From: Acanthacorydalis orientalis
Lineage: Eukaryota > Arthropoda > Insecta > Megaloptera > Corydalidae
Reading direction: 5' to 3'
Assembly: GCA_034766995.1 (NCBI GenBank)
Contig: CM068313.1
Coordinates: forward strand, 38,269,996 to 38,333,995
DNA: 64,000 nt
Translations under genes and position numbers: made by a program
Notes under the pieces: model-generated
Databases searched by the model: none
Seen by the model: only the letters and a program-made list of their open reading frames with translations
Told to the model about the DNA's origin: nothing
Part shown: one piece after another, positions 23,700 through 34,599 of the stretch
Numbering within the stretch: the first letter of the stretch is position 1
How the letters are laid out: every line of letters starts with the position of its first letter

Positions 23700-24625
23700 T
23701 TTCAAAAGATACAAGTATTTAGATTTAATTTTTGAAGCTTTGATTTTACTGATTGGCTTAAGAAATACCTGGATGAGAGAACTGGTAAACTTGTTATCTG
23801 AAATAAAACTTTTAAATTATGTAGGGGAGGTTCAGAGGTTAATAAGTATTACTGATAAAAATTGAGAAATATTGAAAGGTTTAATAAAAATCATAAATGA
23901 TTTTTATCTATGAAGTTTTTTTTTTGTTATTCATTGGAGAATTAATTAAAAAATGATTGTATCAGACAAAAAGATTAAGGTTCAAATGGTTAAAAAGAGG
24001 AAAGAAGAATTTATTGAAAAATGACTTGTGTTGAATAGCATTTGAACCATTTATGTGAATAAGAAAGAAATATTAAAGTGACAAATTAGAAAATTGAGAA
24101 AATGATTATCGATGTAATAAAAATTAAAAAAAATTATTAACAAATAAGTCATTCAGAAAATTAGCATATAAAGAAATAAGAGAAATTAATTGAAAAAGAA
24201 TTTATGTTGAATGATCTGATATACTTATGTATATAAAAATGAATTATTGAATCAGAAAATTAGAAATACTAGAAGTTATTGTTGATATAAGAGAAACTTG
24301 AAGATTTATTAAAAAATGGCTGTCATCTGAGATACTGTTTAAAGTACAATTTCTGTGAAGAAAGAAATTTAATGAAAAATGGTTTCTGTTGAATAATATC
24401 TGATCTATTTGTGTACATACAAATAAATTATTGAAAGTATTGTTAAAAAATACTGTTGTCTAAGAAACTGTTTATAAATCAATTCTATGAACAGAAATTT
24501 ATTGAAGAATTATTTATTTTGGATGTCCTGTCAACTATAAATATTTATAGAAACAAAATATTGAAAGAGAAAATAAGAAAATCGACAAAATCATTGTGGA
24601 TCCAATAGATATTTGAAAATCTACA
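23700..24625. repeat. block X, copy 2
   Basis: Directly after the mariner TA, TTTCAAAAGATACAAG restarts X. Subunits begin near 23930, 24005, 24180, 24360 and 24492, each with GAAATTTATTGAAAAATG-like starts. By eye it differs from copy 3 at roughly one base in ten, more than Y or W do. Confidence 0.8.
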
Positions 24626-25575
24626 TCTTTTCAGTTAGATGTAAATCTTAGATGAATGAATTTACTGTGGCAGAACCTGTCAGTTCATGCTAGGAGGTAG
24701 TTTTACTAATTGTGTATTATTGAGCTTGGTGGTGATGTTGACAGAACATAATGTTAATGGGAAGCAAGAAATTTATATGAGAATAGATTATAATAAATTT
24801 GAACACAAGTTATTAATTGCAATATCAGTATTATGTTTGATTTGAATATTTGTGGTATTGTTAGATATTTGGCGAAACTTTTCGAATATTTATATGTTCA
24901 ATAAAAGAAATATCAAGAAAAGAAAATCGATGAATTATCTAAAGAATGGTAATTGAAATTTTCTGATAGTTTATTAAATGATAAAAATTAAAAACATTAT
25001 CGTTTTTGAAGAAGAACTGACAGGAAATTGAAACGGATTAAATATTATGAAAAGAAATTAATCGATTGAAATCGATGTGGATTTTCTCGACAGCTGAAAG
25101 AAAATGTTATTAGAAAATATATCATTTAAAAAAATATGAATTTACCATTTTTACCTAACGAATCCATCGATGGTAGACACTTTACACTGAACACACTCCG
25201 CGAATTCAATCAAAACTAAATTAACCACTTAACCAGAATCCGAAAATGTATACAATTTGTATGAACATATTTGTAAGCAGCAATCGCGATTTTCATAAAT
25301 CCCTTTCGATCATTATTCAAATCGATAGAAAGCTGAATACATCCAGTGTTCATAAAAATCATACACTTTTTGTCTTCTGCTTAATTAGTTTGCCATTTTG
25401 ATTAAATTAAGTTTTATCAGATGTCAATGAAATGTGATCTCTTTTTTTTGATCTACTTTTTGTTGAATGATATTTAATCTATTTTCAGATATATAGATAC
25501 ATTTTTCAAATTTAAATCGTTTACCAGTCTGATAAAACAAATCGAGTTAACTGTATGCACTAACTGAACTTAATA
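24626..25575. repeat. block T, copy 2
   Basis: The segment from TTCAGTTAGATGTAAATCTT to AACTGAACTTAATAACTAAT recurs at 28098-29039, and its last third also at 20978-21215. Landmarks are ACCTGTCAGTTCA, TTTCTGATAGTTTATT, AATCCATCGATGGTAGACAC, TTAACCAGAATCC and ACCAGTCTGATAAAACAAAT. It is AT-rich with no coding frame. Confidence 0.8.
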
Positions 25576-25579
25576 ACTA

Positions 25580-25905
<326 letters not shown>

Positions 25906-26260
25906 TGAAGTTAATTATCAAAACAAAATTAATTATTAAGTCAAAACGAAACAAAATTAAATTGAAGTTAATCATCAAAACAAAATTAACTACTTTAAAT
26001 CAAATCAAACAAAACTTAAAAATCAAACACTAGCTACAATTAAGAAAAAATAAAACTACTACTAATTCATTAAAAACAAATCAATACTAACGTTAAAAAA
26101 ATAATAGAAAAAAATTAACAACTGAACTAATTAAAATCTACAAAAAAACTCTAAATTTACTGAATCAACAAAGCAAAAAATCTACTTTAAATTACATCAA
26201 ACAAAAGAGAGATTGAAGTTCTGGGACCTGAAAGAGAAAACAAAGAGAAAAAACAACAAT
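25906..26260. repeat. block Z, single copy in unit 2
   Basis: It follows Y as in unit 1 and ends at GGGACCTGAAAGAGAAAAC. A short internal duplication of the AAAACAAAATTAA phrase near 25918-25990 makes the start irregular. Confidence 0.8.
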
Positions 26261-26750
26261 AAGCTAGGACTCGAGATCCATTTGATCCGAGCCACTCCTA
26301 CGCTACACCTGCTACAAGGTGAGACGACATATACAACCCGTGAAGCGGATTAATATATGCGTTCCCTAATCTAAGCTGCACGACGGGCAGCCTTAACCTA
26401 ACACCTGAAAATCATGTGTGGAAAATCGTGGAGTCGAAGGCTTCAACTTCGCTTTACAGCAATTCATCCACCCCGAAAGCTCCGTGCGCCGATTACAAAA
26501 ACGACAATCGTTCAATATAACATCTCATATATTGAAGACCACCAATTTTGAAATCAACCTAATGTTTGAAAATAAATAATAAGTATCCATCCACGTGCAC
26601 ACATACAGCTGACATCGTTTCAATAACTCAACATTAAAATGAATGTCGAATTGTTCTAAACATTTTTTTTTTAAACGATATCAGTGAAAACTCACTGAGA
26701 TAGTAGAGGAAAACACGATGGAAATTGCGTTGGTTTACAGTAAAAAACAA
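26261..26750. repeat. block W, copy 2: GC-richer and unusually conserved
   Basis: The segment from AAGCTAGGACTCGAGATCCA to ATTGCGTTGGTTTACAG is matched at 29644-30130 with only about nine differences in some 480 bases by eye. That is far fewer than in X or T of the same duplicated unit. It contains CACGACGGGCAGCC, a CCGAAAGCTCCGTGCGCCG segment, and a perfect 7-bp hairpin TCAGTGA-AAAC-TCACTGA near 26684-26701. No long ORF is present on either strand. It could be an untranslated exon, a structured RNA or a regulatory block, or its identity may reflect gene conversion. Confidence 0.75.
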
Positions 26751-26799
26751 TTCTATTTAAAAAAACCTGGTGTCGATTATTTCCTTTACACTGATGATA

Positions 26800-27210
26800 C
26801 TTCACCACAATCCGCTCACCGGTCAGCTCTCCATCTCGGACAGGAACCACAGAACACATAATTGAAACGAATACACTATATACTATTTTTAACGGACGGT
26901 CGTACGTCCGATCTGATAATCAAAAAGCAAACACTCCCGGGTACCTCTCCTCCTGCATAGCCTCGGCGGGCGCGCGCCCGTGCGGGCCACCTGGACAGGA
27001 GATCGAGGACGCAATCGAAGACCCGAACAACACTCGGTATTACTTTAAGTACTTTTCGCGCACACACAGAATTCGTAAAAAGAACATTTTGTTTTAGACG
27101 AATTCGATAACAAATTATTTTTAAAAAACGACACGAACGGACGGGTTCCGAATCGTTTTATAAACGCGACCGGCGACGCGACCGAACCGAGTCGGCATGA
27201 GAGCTTTTTT
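26800..27210 (-). promoter_or_regulatory. CpG-rich candidate promoter and first exon (minus strand)
   Basis: This is the clearest CpG- and GC-rich island in the first half of the window (for example the GCGCGCCCGTGCGGGCC stretch near 26970). On the minus strand GTTTATAAAAC (plus 27154-27164) matches a TATA box. About 310 bases further on, ACCG|GTGAGC (GT at plus 26818-26817) is a strong splice donor. The interval would be a mostly untranslated first exon with short upstream ORFs starting ATGCAGGAGGAG and ATGGAGAGC. A GTG-initiated 63-codon frame (27067-26876) is arginine-rich and probably an effect of composition. Downstream on this strand lies block W of unit 2. There is no transcript evidence. 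Confidence 0.4.
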
Positions 27211-27253
27211 TCTAATTTAATCAATCGATCCGTGATCGATTGATTGAATTAGA
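27211..27253. repeat. 19-bp inverted repeat (hairpin)
   Basis: TCTAATTTAATCAATCGAT (27211-27229) and ATCGATTGATTGAATTAGA (27235-27253) pair with one mismatch around a 5-base loop. It lies exactly at the border between the CpG island and unit 3. It may mark a rearrangement joint, or end a minus-strand promoter region. Confidence 0.85.
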
Positions 27254-27254
27254 A

Positions 27255-28097
27255 GTCAGCCTGCGTTGTTCTAATGAATGACAATGAATCCTTTAAAAAT
27301 CATGAATATAAATTTTATCTATTGAAGTTTTTTTTAGTCATTCATTGGTGAAATAAATTAAAAAATGACTGGATCAGAGGAATAGTTTAAGGTTCAAATG
27401 GTTAAAAAGAAGAAAGAGAAATATATTGAAAAATGACCAGTGTTGAATGACCTCTGAACCATTTATATGTATAAGAAGGAAATATTGAAGTCAGAAATTT
27501 AAAAATCGAGAATGTTATTGTCGATGTAATAAAAATTAGAAATTTTTCTAAAAAATATGTCATTCGAAAAATTATTATATGATGAAAGAAGAGAAATTTA
27601 TTGAAAAATGATGTGTTGAGTGATCTCTGATATATTTATGTACATAAAAATAAATTATTGAATCAGAAAATTAGATAAACTAGAAGTGATTGTCGATATA
27701 ATAGAAGATTGAAAATTTACTAACAAATAACTCTCTACTGAGATATGGTTTAAAGTTCAATTTTTATGAAGAAGGAGGTTTAATGAAGAATAGTTGTATG
27801 TTGAATGATATCTGATCCATTTATGTACATAAAAATTAATTATTTAATCAGCAAATCAGAAAATCGTTTAACAGGTTGTCGATGAAGTCGAATCTTAAAA
27901 TTATAATTAAAAAATACTGTTATCTAAGAAATTGTTCATAGATCAATTTCGTGAAAAAAAGAGAAATTTAGTGAAAGAAAATTATTTTGGATGTTCTGTC
28001 AACTGTAAATATTTATAAAAATAAAATATTGAAAGTAAAAATCAGAAAATCAAAAAACTGATTGTGGTTCCATTAGAAAATTGAAAATCTATAACTT
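27255..28097. repeat. block X, copy 3
   Basis: Enters near TTTTTTAGTCATTCATTGG (27327), with subunits starting near 27405, 27590, 27770 and 27960, in the same order as copies 1 and 2. The first about 230 bases of X2 have only a trace here. Confidence 0.8.
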
Positions 28098-29038
28098 TTC
28101 AGTCATAATTAAATCTCAGATGAATGAATTTACTGTGAAAAAACCTGTCAGTTCACACAGGGGTAATTATGCTGTTTGTATACTACTATTTAGCTTGGTG
28201 ATGATGTTGACAGAACTTATGTTATTGGGAAGCAAAAAATTTATATGAGAATCGATCGATACATTTCTACAAAAGATATTCATTGTAATATGAATATTAT
28301 GTATGATTTTAATAATGGTATTTTTAGGTGCTGTAAGAAACATTTTGAATATTGATATGTGCAATAAAAGAAAAATCAAGAAAAGAAACTTATCTAAGGA
28401 ATTTTAATTGAAATTTTCTGATAGTTTATTGAATGATAAAAATTAAAAACATTATCGTTTTAAAAAAGAACTGACAGGAAATAGAAACGGATTAAATATT
28501 ATCAAAGAAAATTAATTGACTGAACTCGAAGTGGATTTTTTTGATTGCTGAAATAAAAAGTAATTAGAAAATATATCATTTAAAAAAATAAGAATGTACC
28601 TGTTTTACCTAATGAATCCATCGATGGTAGACACTTTACACTGAATACACTCCGCGAATTTAATCAAAACTAAATTAACCATTTAACCAGAATCCAAAAA
28701 TGTATACAATTTTGTATGATCATATTTGTAAGCAGCAATTACGATTTTCATAACTCTCCTTCGATCATTAATCAAATCGACAGAAAGCTGAATACATCTA
28801 GTATTCATAAAAATCATACATTGTTTGTCTTCTGTTTAATTAGTTTGCCATTTTGATTAAAGTATTAGGTTTTATCAGATATCAATGAAATTAGATCTAA
28901 TTTTTTTGATCTACTTTATATTGAATGATATTTGATCTATTTTCAGATAAATAGATACATTTTTTAGATTTAAAATGTTTACCAGTCTGATAAAACAAAT
29001 CGACTTAAATGTATGCACTAACTGAACTTAAATAACTA

Positions 29039-29039
<1 letters not shown>
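28098..29039. repeat. block T, copy 3
   Basis: Collinear with 24626-25575. A 70-codon minus-strand frame at 28167-28379 is not preserved in copy 2, so it is not a gene. Confidence 0.8.

Positions 29040-29102
<63 letters not shown>
29040..29102. repeat. (TA)n between T and Y, unit 3
   Basis: TA run with one GTA interruption, at the same junction as in the other units. Confidence 0.95.
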
Positions 29103-29106
<4 letters not shown>

Positions 29107-29325
29107 TGTAAAACACAAACGCAATTTCGGGAATCACACATTAACCAAATAAATTATGTATCAATGGCGAATAATACATACAAGATTCCAAAACGCGTTA
29201 TCACTTGTATTAGAATCTTAATATGTACATTCTGTTATGAAGCATAACTGATCTGATTAGCAAACACACATGGTAATGATACGATTTGTACCATTACCCC
29301 ACAATCCATGGCGAGGGAGTGAAGT
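29103..29325. repeat. block Y, copy 3
   Basis: The hairpin is GGTAATGATAC - GATTT - GTACCATTACC (29272-29298). Compared with the other copies, bases change in the stem while most pairing, including wobble, is kept. The other two stem pairs of copy 2 are also present. Confidence 0.75.
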
Positions 29326-29643
29326 TAATTATCAAAACAAAATTAAGCTACTTTAAATCAACTAGGAACAAAATTTAAAAATCAATTAAAAGCTATAATT
29401 AAAGAAAACAAAAATGAAACAATATAAAACTACTACTAATTCAATAAAAACAAATCAATACTAATATTAAAAAGATAAAAAATGAAAGCAAAAAATTAAC
29501 AATCAAACTAATTAAAATCGACAAAAAACATTAAATTTACTGAATCGACAAAGCAAAAAATCTACTTTAAATTACAACAAACAAAAAAAGAGATTGAAGT
29601 TCTGGGACCTGAAAGAGAAAACATGAAAACAAAAAAACACAAT
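29326..29643. repeat. block Z, single copy in unit 3
   Basis: The landmark series matches the four copies at 19573-20984, ending GACCTGAAAGAGAAAACATG. Confidence 0.8.
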
Positions 29644-30130
29644 AAGCTAGGACTCGAAATCCATTTGATCCGAGCCACTCCTATGCTACACCTGCTACAA
29701 GGTGAGACGACATATACAACCCGTGAAGCGGATTAATATATGCGTTCCTATTCTAAGCTGCACGACGGGCAGCCTTAACCTAACACCTGAAAATCATGTG
29801 TAGAAAAATTGTGGAGTCGAAGGCTTCAACTTCGCTTTACAGCAATTCATCCACCCCGAAAGCTCCGTGCGCCGATTACAAAAACGATAATCGTTCAATA
29901 TAACATCTCATATATTGAAGACCACCAATTTTGAAATCAACCTAATGTTTGAAAATAAATAATAAGTATCCATCCACGTGCACACATACAGCTGACATCG
30001 TTTCAATAACTCAACATTAAAATGAATGTCGAATTGTTCTAAACATTTTTTTTTTAAAACGATATCAGTGAAAACTCACTGAGATAGTAGAGGAAAACAC
30101 GATGGAAATTGCGTTGCTTTACAGTAAAAA
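29644..30130. repeat. block W, copy 3
   Basis: Near-identical partner of 26261-26750; differences include CTACG/CTATG near the start and one base added in the poly-T run. Homology fades just after ACAGTAAAAAA. The CpG island beyond W2 has no counterpart here. Confidence 0.8.
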
Positions 30131-30194
30131 AGAATTGTATTGTAAAAACCTGGATACTCTCTGACGTTTCGTCTAGCAAACCTTTGTGGATCCT

Positions 30195-30298
30195 TTTCTT
30201 CACACTGGCGATTCTTCACACTAAACACAATGATGCGTCTTCACATCAAAAACACTGACACTTTTTCGCACTTAACACACTGATGATTCTTCACACTG
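30195..30298. repeat. minisatellite, about 3.5 units of about 26 bp
   Basis: Diverged repeats of a TTCTTCACACT...ACACTGATGAT phrase. A single related phrase, TTTACACTGATGATACTTCAC, lies at the matching position after W2 (26783-26803). The minisatellite therefore expanded in unit 3 from sequence present in both. Confidence 0.65.
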
Positions 30299-31439
30299 TA
30301 AAAATAAACACCTTGTTATGAATATGTCAAAAAATAATACCTTCTGGTGATCAATTGCTCTATTTTTTTTTTTGCAAATCTCATTAAATGAATTCTTTCT
30401 AATCATTAATGATCAACATTGAGCTTTTAATCTTGAAACATCAAATATTATGCGAAACATAAAAAATATAATTCAGAAAAATAACGCTTCAAAACTACTA
30501 ATTAATTGATTTTTGAAGAAATAAATTTAAATTTCAAAAAGTTCAATAAATAAATGATGAACAATGAACTTCAATTCAGTGAATATTAATTGAATTTTAA
30601 AAATATAAAAAACTGTTTAGAAATTTAATATCCAAAGATTTAATTTGTGCATCTTAAAAAATTAAATTGAGATGTGTTTTTAAATTTGCACTTATAAAAA
30701 AAACTCTTAAATTATTCCATTCATCTTTTGCACTAGGACAATAGGACACTTTTCAAATAAATAATGTGAAGAAAACAATAGAATGTTGTAGAACAAATGC
30801 GGAAAAGGCAGGAATTCAAAATAGCTAGTAAGAAATCAGTAATTATTATAAAATTGAATAAAAATGAAAATAATTCTTATATCTATGAGAAATTAATTAA
30901 AAACAACATTTTTAATTACCGAAAAAGTAAATAATGCACATAATTAAGATAAATGTATAAAAAAACTTCATAAATTTAAAATATGGGAAAAATAGAATGT
31001 TAAATGGAAAATTGCAAGAAATATTGAATATTAATACAAATATTAATGTGAATCAAGTGTAATTCAATCATTTATCGGTTTATTACAAAAAAATATAACA
31101 TTCACTTTTCGACGCAAATATGGCGGCAAAGTAAGTTGAAAAATATTTCGTTTAATGTTTTCATTTCAAAACAGTAAAAAATATTCTACCTGCATAATAA
31201 CACCTCAGCATGATAAACTCTTTAAGATTTCAATGACACGTGCAAAAAATTACATGAACTTAATTAAAATAGAAGTAAGTTTACTTAAACTCAAAAGCAA
31301 ACTGTCATCAACGACGACCAACTGCAAACTGAACATCCAGGAAGAACGAAGGGCCGAATGAACTCCAATATGGCGTCCAATTAACGAGATTAAAAATGGG
31401 TTTTAAATTTATTTCAACTGAAGTTAGACATTTTAAATG
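30299..31439. other. AT-rich non-coding stretch with one start-codon/donor motif
   Basis: No gene recognised. AAATATGGCGGCAAA|GTAAGT (31117-31136) combines a good translation-start context with a strong splice donor four codons in; AATATGGCGTC recurs near 31367. A 68-codon plus-strand frame at 31155-31361 has no recognisable domain. Confidence 0.4.
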
Positions 31440-33935
31440 TAATGCACGTTCAATTGTATGCAGATTCCGAAAAAATGATTATTAACTTTAAATTGGCTCA
31501 ATTTAATGAATAACAAATGATAAATAAAAAAAAGATCAATTTTTAATTACCAATAGACTATACAGCGGAGAATTCTGGAATTAACATCGACAAGTTTGTC
31601 ATTCAAGATGGTGGACAGAAATCCAAATTTTGAAACAATATACAAAAATTCAATATAAGATAATTATTAAATTCATATTCAAGAATTAATCCTAAAATAT
31701 TACATTTAACCTCAATTGAATGAATCGATTGTAAACATTAATAAAACTCAAGAGATGTATTGATTTTACTGGTAGTGATCTGCCCGAATGATTATTCTAG
31801 TAGTAAAAACATACATCGAAACATATGTGATAAATAGAATTATTATGATTTATTGACACTCGTTTATATTTTATCAGTTGCATTTATAATAAAAAAATAA
31901 ACTGTAATATTTTAAAAACTTATTGAAACATTCATCTTCCTTTTTCTATTAAAAAACAGAACATTTAAGCGAAATAATTATTTAAAGAATCAATCGTACA
32001 AAAATAAAAATATGTACTTACAATTAATAGTCAACTGCATAACCAAAAAATCAATAAAAGAAACGTCACTTAGTAAAAAAACCGCGAATTTTAATGCACT
32101 CATGATAAAACACAGAAATACAATGAACACAACCAAAAATGATTAGAGAAAACAAGTGACTTACATGTAGGGCCAACCTTTCTTCAATAATTTATCAATG
32201 TATTCTGTTTCGAGAGTTAGTGCCAACTTCAAAATTACATATAAAAAGATTTTATGAACCAATTCATCTATATTAAATTATTTTTATTAATAACATTTTT
32301 TGATTGATTTTCTCATAAATATATAATTAAGAAACCAAATGAAATAGATTTAAACAATTTATATATTTCATATAATACACCATATTTTTATTTACTTATT
32401 TTTGTATGTATAAAAGATTCAGAACTTTAATATTAAATTTGTGTCTCCTATATTAAATTTTTGTAAATGAGTATATATTTATGTCGACTAAATAATTATA
32501 AAATACAATGAAAATTGATTGAAAATAATCAATAAGTTTGTTATTTAACATACTACTAACAAATACAGTGCAATAAAAATTTTCTAAAATAATATTTATG
32601 TGTTTAAGAGAAATATAAACATTAATAAGATTTTCCTTCGTTTATTCTTTCTTTACAATCTTAATTCTTAAATTAATTAAATTCCAAAATTAAATGTAAT
32701 ACACAATAAATTTTATGCACAGCCCGAAAAAATGATTATTGACTTTAAACTGGCTAAATTACAGAATAATCAATGATTAATGAAAAAACAAGATTAATTT
32801 TTAATAAATAATAGCAAATACAACGGAGGATTCTGAAAGTAATATAGACAAGTTTGTCATTTAAGACAGAAATCCAATGAAATAATATACACAAATTTAA
32901 TATAGGAGAATTGTTATCAGAATATATATTAAATTCATGAAGTTGTCTTAAAATCTTAGATTTAACCTCAATTTAATGAATCGAATAAACGTTAATGAAA
33001 ATCAAAAGATATATTGATGATACTGATAGTAATCTGCCCGATTGATTATTCAAATAGTAAAAACATATATCGAAACGTAATGAATAAATAAAATAATTAT
33101 GATTTGTTGAATCTTGTTTATATTATTTATCACTTTGTTTTATAATAAAAAAAATAAACTGTCATATTTTAAAAACATATTGAAAACTTCATCCTCATTT
33201 TTATATTAAAAAACAAAACGTTTAAGCAAAATAATTATTCAAAGAATCAATCGTACAGAAACAAAAATATGTACTTACAATTAATATTCAACTACATAAC
33301 CAAAAAATCGATAAAATAAATGTCACTTAGTAAAATACATGATCAAACACAGAATAACATTGAACACATTCCAAATTGGTTATAGAAAACTAGTGACTTT
33401 TACATGTAGGGCCAACCTTTCTTCAATGACTTATCTATTTAGACTCTTTCTAGAGTTAATACCAACTTCAATATTATATATTAAAAGAATTCTACGAACC
33501 AATTCATTCATATTAAATTATCTTTGTTACTAAAACCATTTTAATTGATTTTCTCACATATATATAATTAATAAATCAAATGAAAAAGATTTAAACAATT
33601 TACATATTTCAAATAATACACCATATTTTTATTTACTTATTTTTGTATGCATAAAAGATTCGGAATTTTAATATTAAATTTAGGTTAAATGCAGATATTT
33701 TTTTAAAATGAGTATATATGTATGTCGTCGGAACATTCGACTAAATAATTATATAGTACAATAAAAATTGATTAAAAATAATCAATAAATTTCTTCTTTA
33801 ACATATACACAACAAATAGAGTACAATACAAATTTTCTAAAAATAAGTATGTAATTTATGTGTTTGAGAGGAATAAAAACATTAACATGCTATTCCTTCT
33901 TTTATTCTGTGTTTACAGCTCAATTCTTAAATAAA
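31440..33935. repeat. tandem duplication, two copies of about 1.25 kb
   Basis: CCGAAAAAATGATTATT occurs at about 31467 and 32724, GACAAGTTTGTCATT near 31590 and 32849, and TACATGTAGGGCCAACCTTT at 32162 and 33401. The offsets are therefore 1240-1260 bases throughout. Copy 1 is about 31440-32695, copy 2 about 32696-33935. They differ by many substitutions and small indels, so no reading frame is conserved between them. It is non-coding and of unknown origin. Confidence 0.85.
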
Positions 33936-34170
33936 ACACGAATTTTAATCAGTATTATTTTTTAATACTAATAAACTAATACTTATTTTTACATATGAAT
34001 ATATATTTTCTACACAATTGGAACAAAATCATTCAAAATGAGGCAAACATAGTATATTTAAATTTAATTAGCTGTACCAAATTACAAGACATTTATGATA
34101 AATAGTTTTACAGAATGATATTTGTACCTGATTATATAATTGATGCATAAAAAAAAATTAATTTTTATTA

Positions 34171-34262
34171 GACCAGTGGGGTCTATCCCTATTCGCTACG
34201 CTAGTCGAGCCCCGGTGGGCTCCATCCACAGTTTCACTCGTATCGCATATATTCGCTCAATA
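34171..34262. other. GC-richer patch, possible transposon end
   Basis: GACCAGTGGGGTCTATCC is followed by a CGCTACGCTAGTCGAGCC stretch in AT-rich DNA. CAGTGGGGTC resembles a hAT terminus, but no partner inverted end or target duplication was found before the following (TA)n. Confidence 0.3.
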
Positions 34263-34265
34263 TCG

Positions 34266-34266
<1 letters not shown>

Positions 34267-34322
<56 letters not shown>
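34267..34322. repeat. (TA)n microsatellite
   Basis: Pure TA run adjoining the GC-richer patch. Confidence 0.95.
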
Positions 34323-34326
<4 letters not shown>

Positions 34327-34404
34327 AGTATGTCTATATAATCATTCTCTAGTTATATTTGAACGTAGTTGTTTTACAAAGTTGCACATTTGATTGTAGT
34401 TGGT

Positions 34405-34587
34405 ATGTACACTGATAATATACAATATGAGGATAAAGGTTGGTTTGTGGGAAATTCCATCCCCGAGGTACGACCAGGAATACGAAGTTACGCTATAAAA
34501 AGACATACTTTTCTAAAACTCGTGGAAAAAAATTGTAGAACGACCATATCAAGACCAGAACATCCTAAAATTCGTGTAAAAAAATAA
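34405..34587 (+). CDS. unsupported small ORF, 60 codons
   Basis: I do not recognise this product. The ATG frame encodes a basic peptide with GWFVGNSIPEVRPGIRSYA and a lysine/arginine-rich C-terminus (HPKIRVKK). Composition is less AT-driven than neighbouring random frames, with several prolines, glycines and arginines. An acceptor-like TTGATTGTAG ends just before it, so it could be an exon piece. There is no signal peptide, membrane segment or homology visible to me. Chance remains the likelier explanation. Confidence 0.15.
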   Translation: MYTDNIQYEDKGWFVGNSIPEVRPGIRSYAIKRHTFLKLVEKNCRTTISRPEHPKIRVKK

Positions 34588-34599
34588 TTCGTTGTAGTT

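Noticed and set aside
26876..27067. 63-codon arginine-rich minus-strand frame in the CpG island
   Set aside because: It starts at GTG, and its arginine/alanine content follows from local GC-rich sequence; better read as an untranslated first exon or promoter.
28167..28379. 70-codon minus-strand ORF in block T
   Set aside because: The frame is not preserved in the other copy of the same block.
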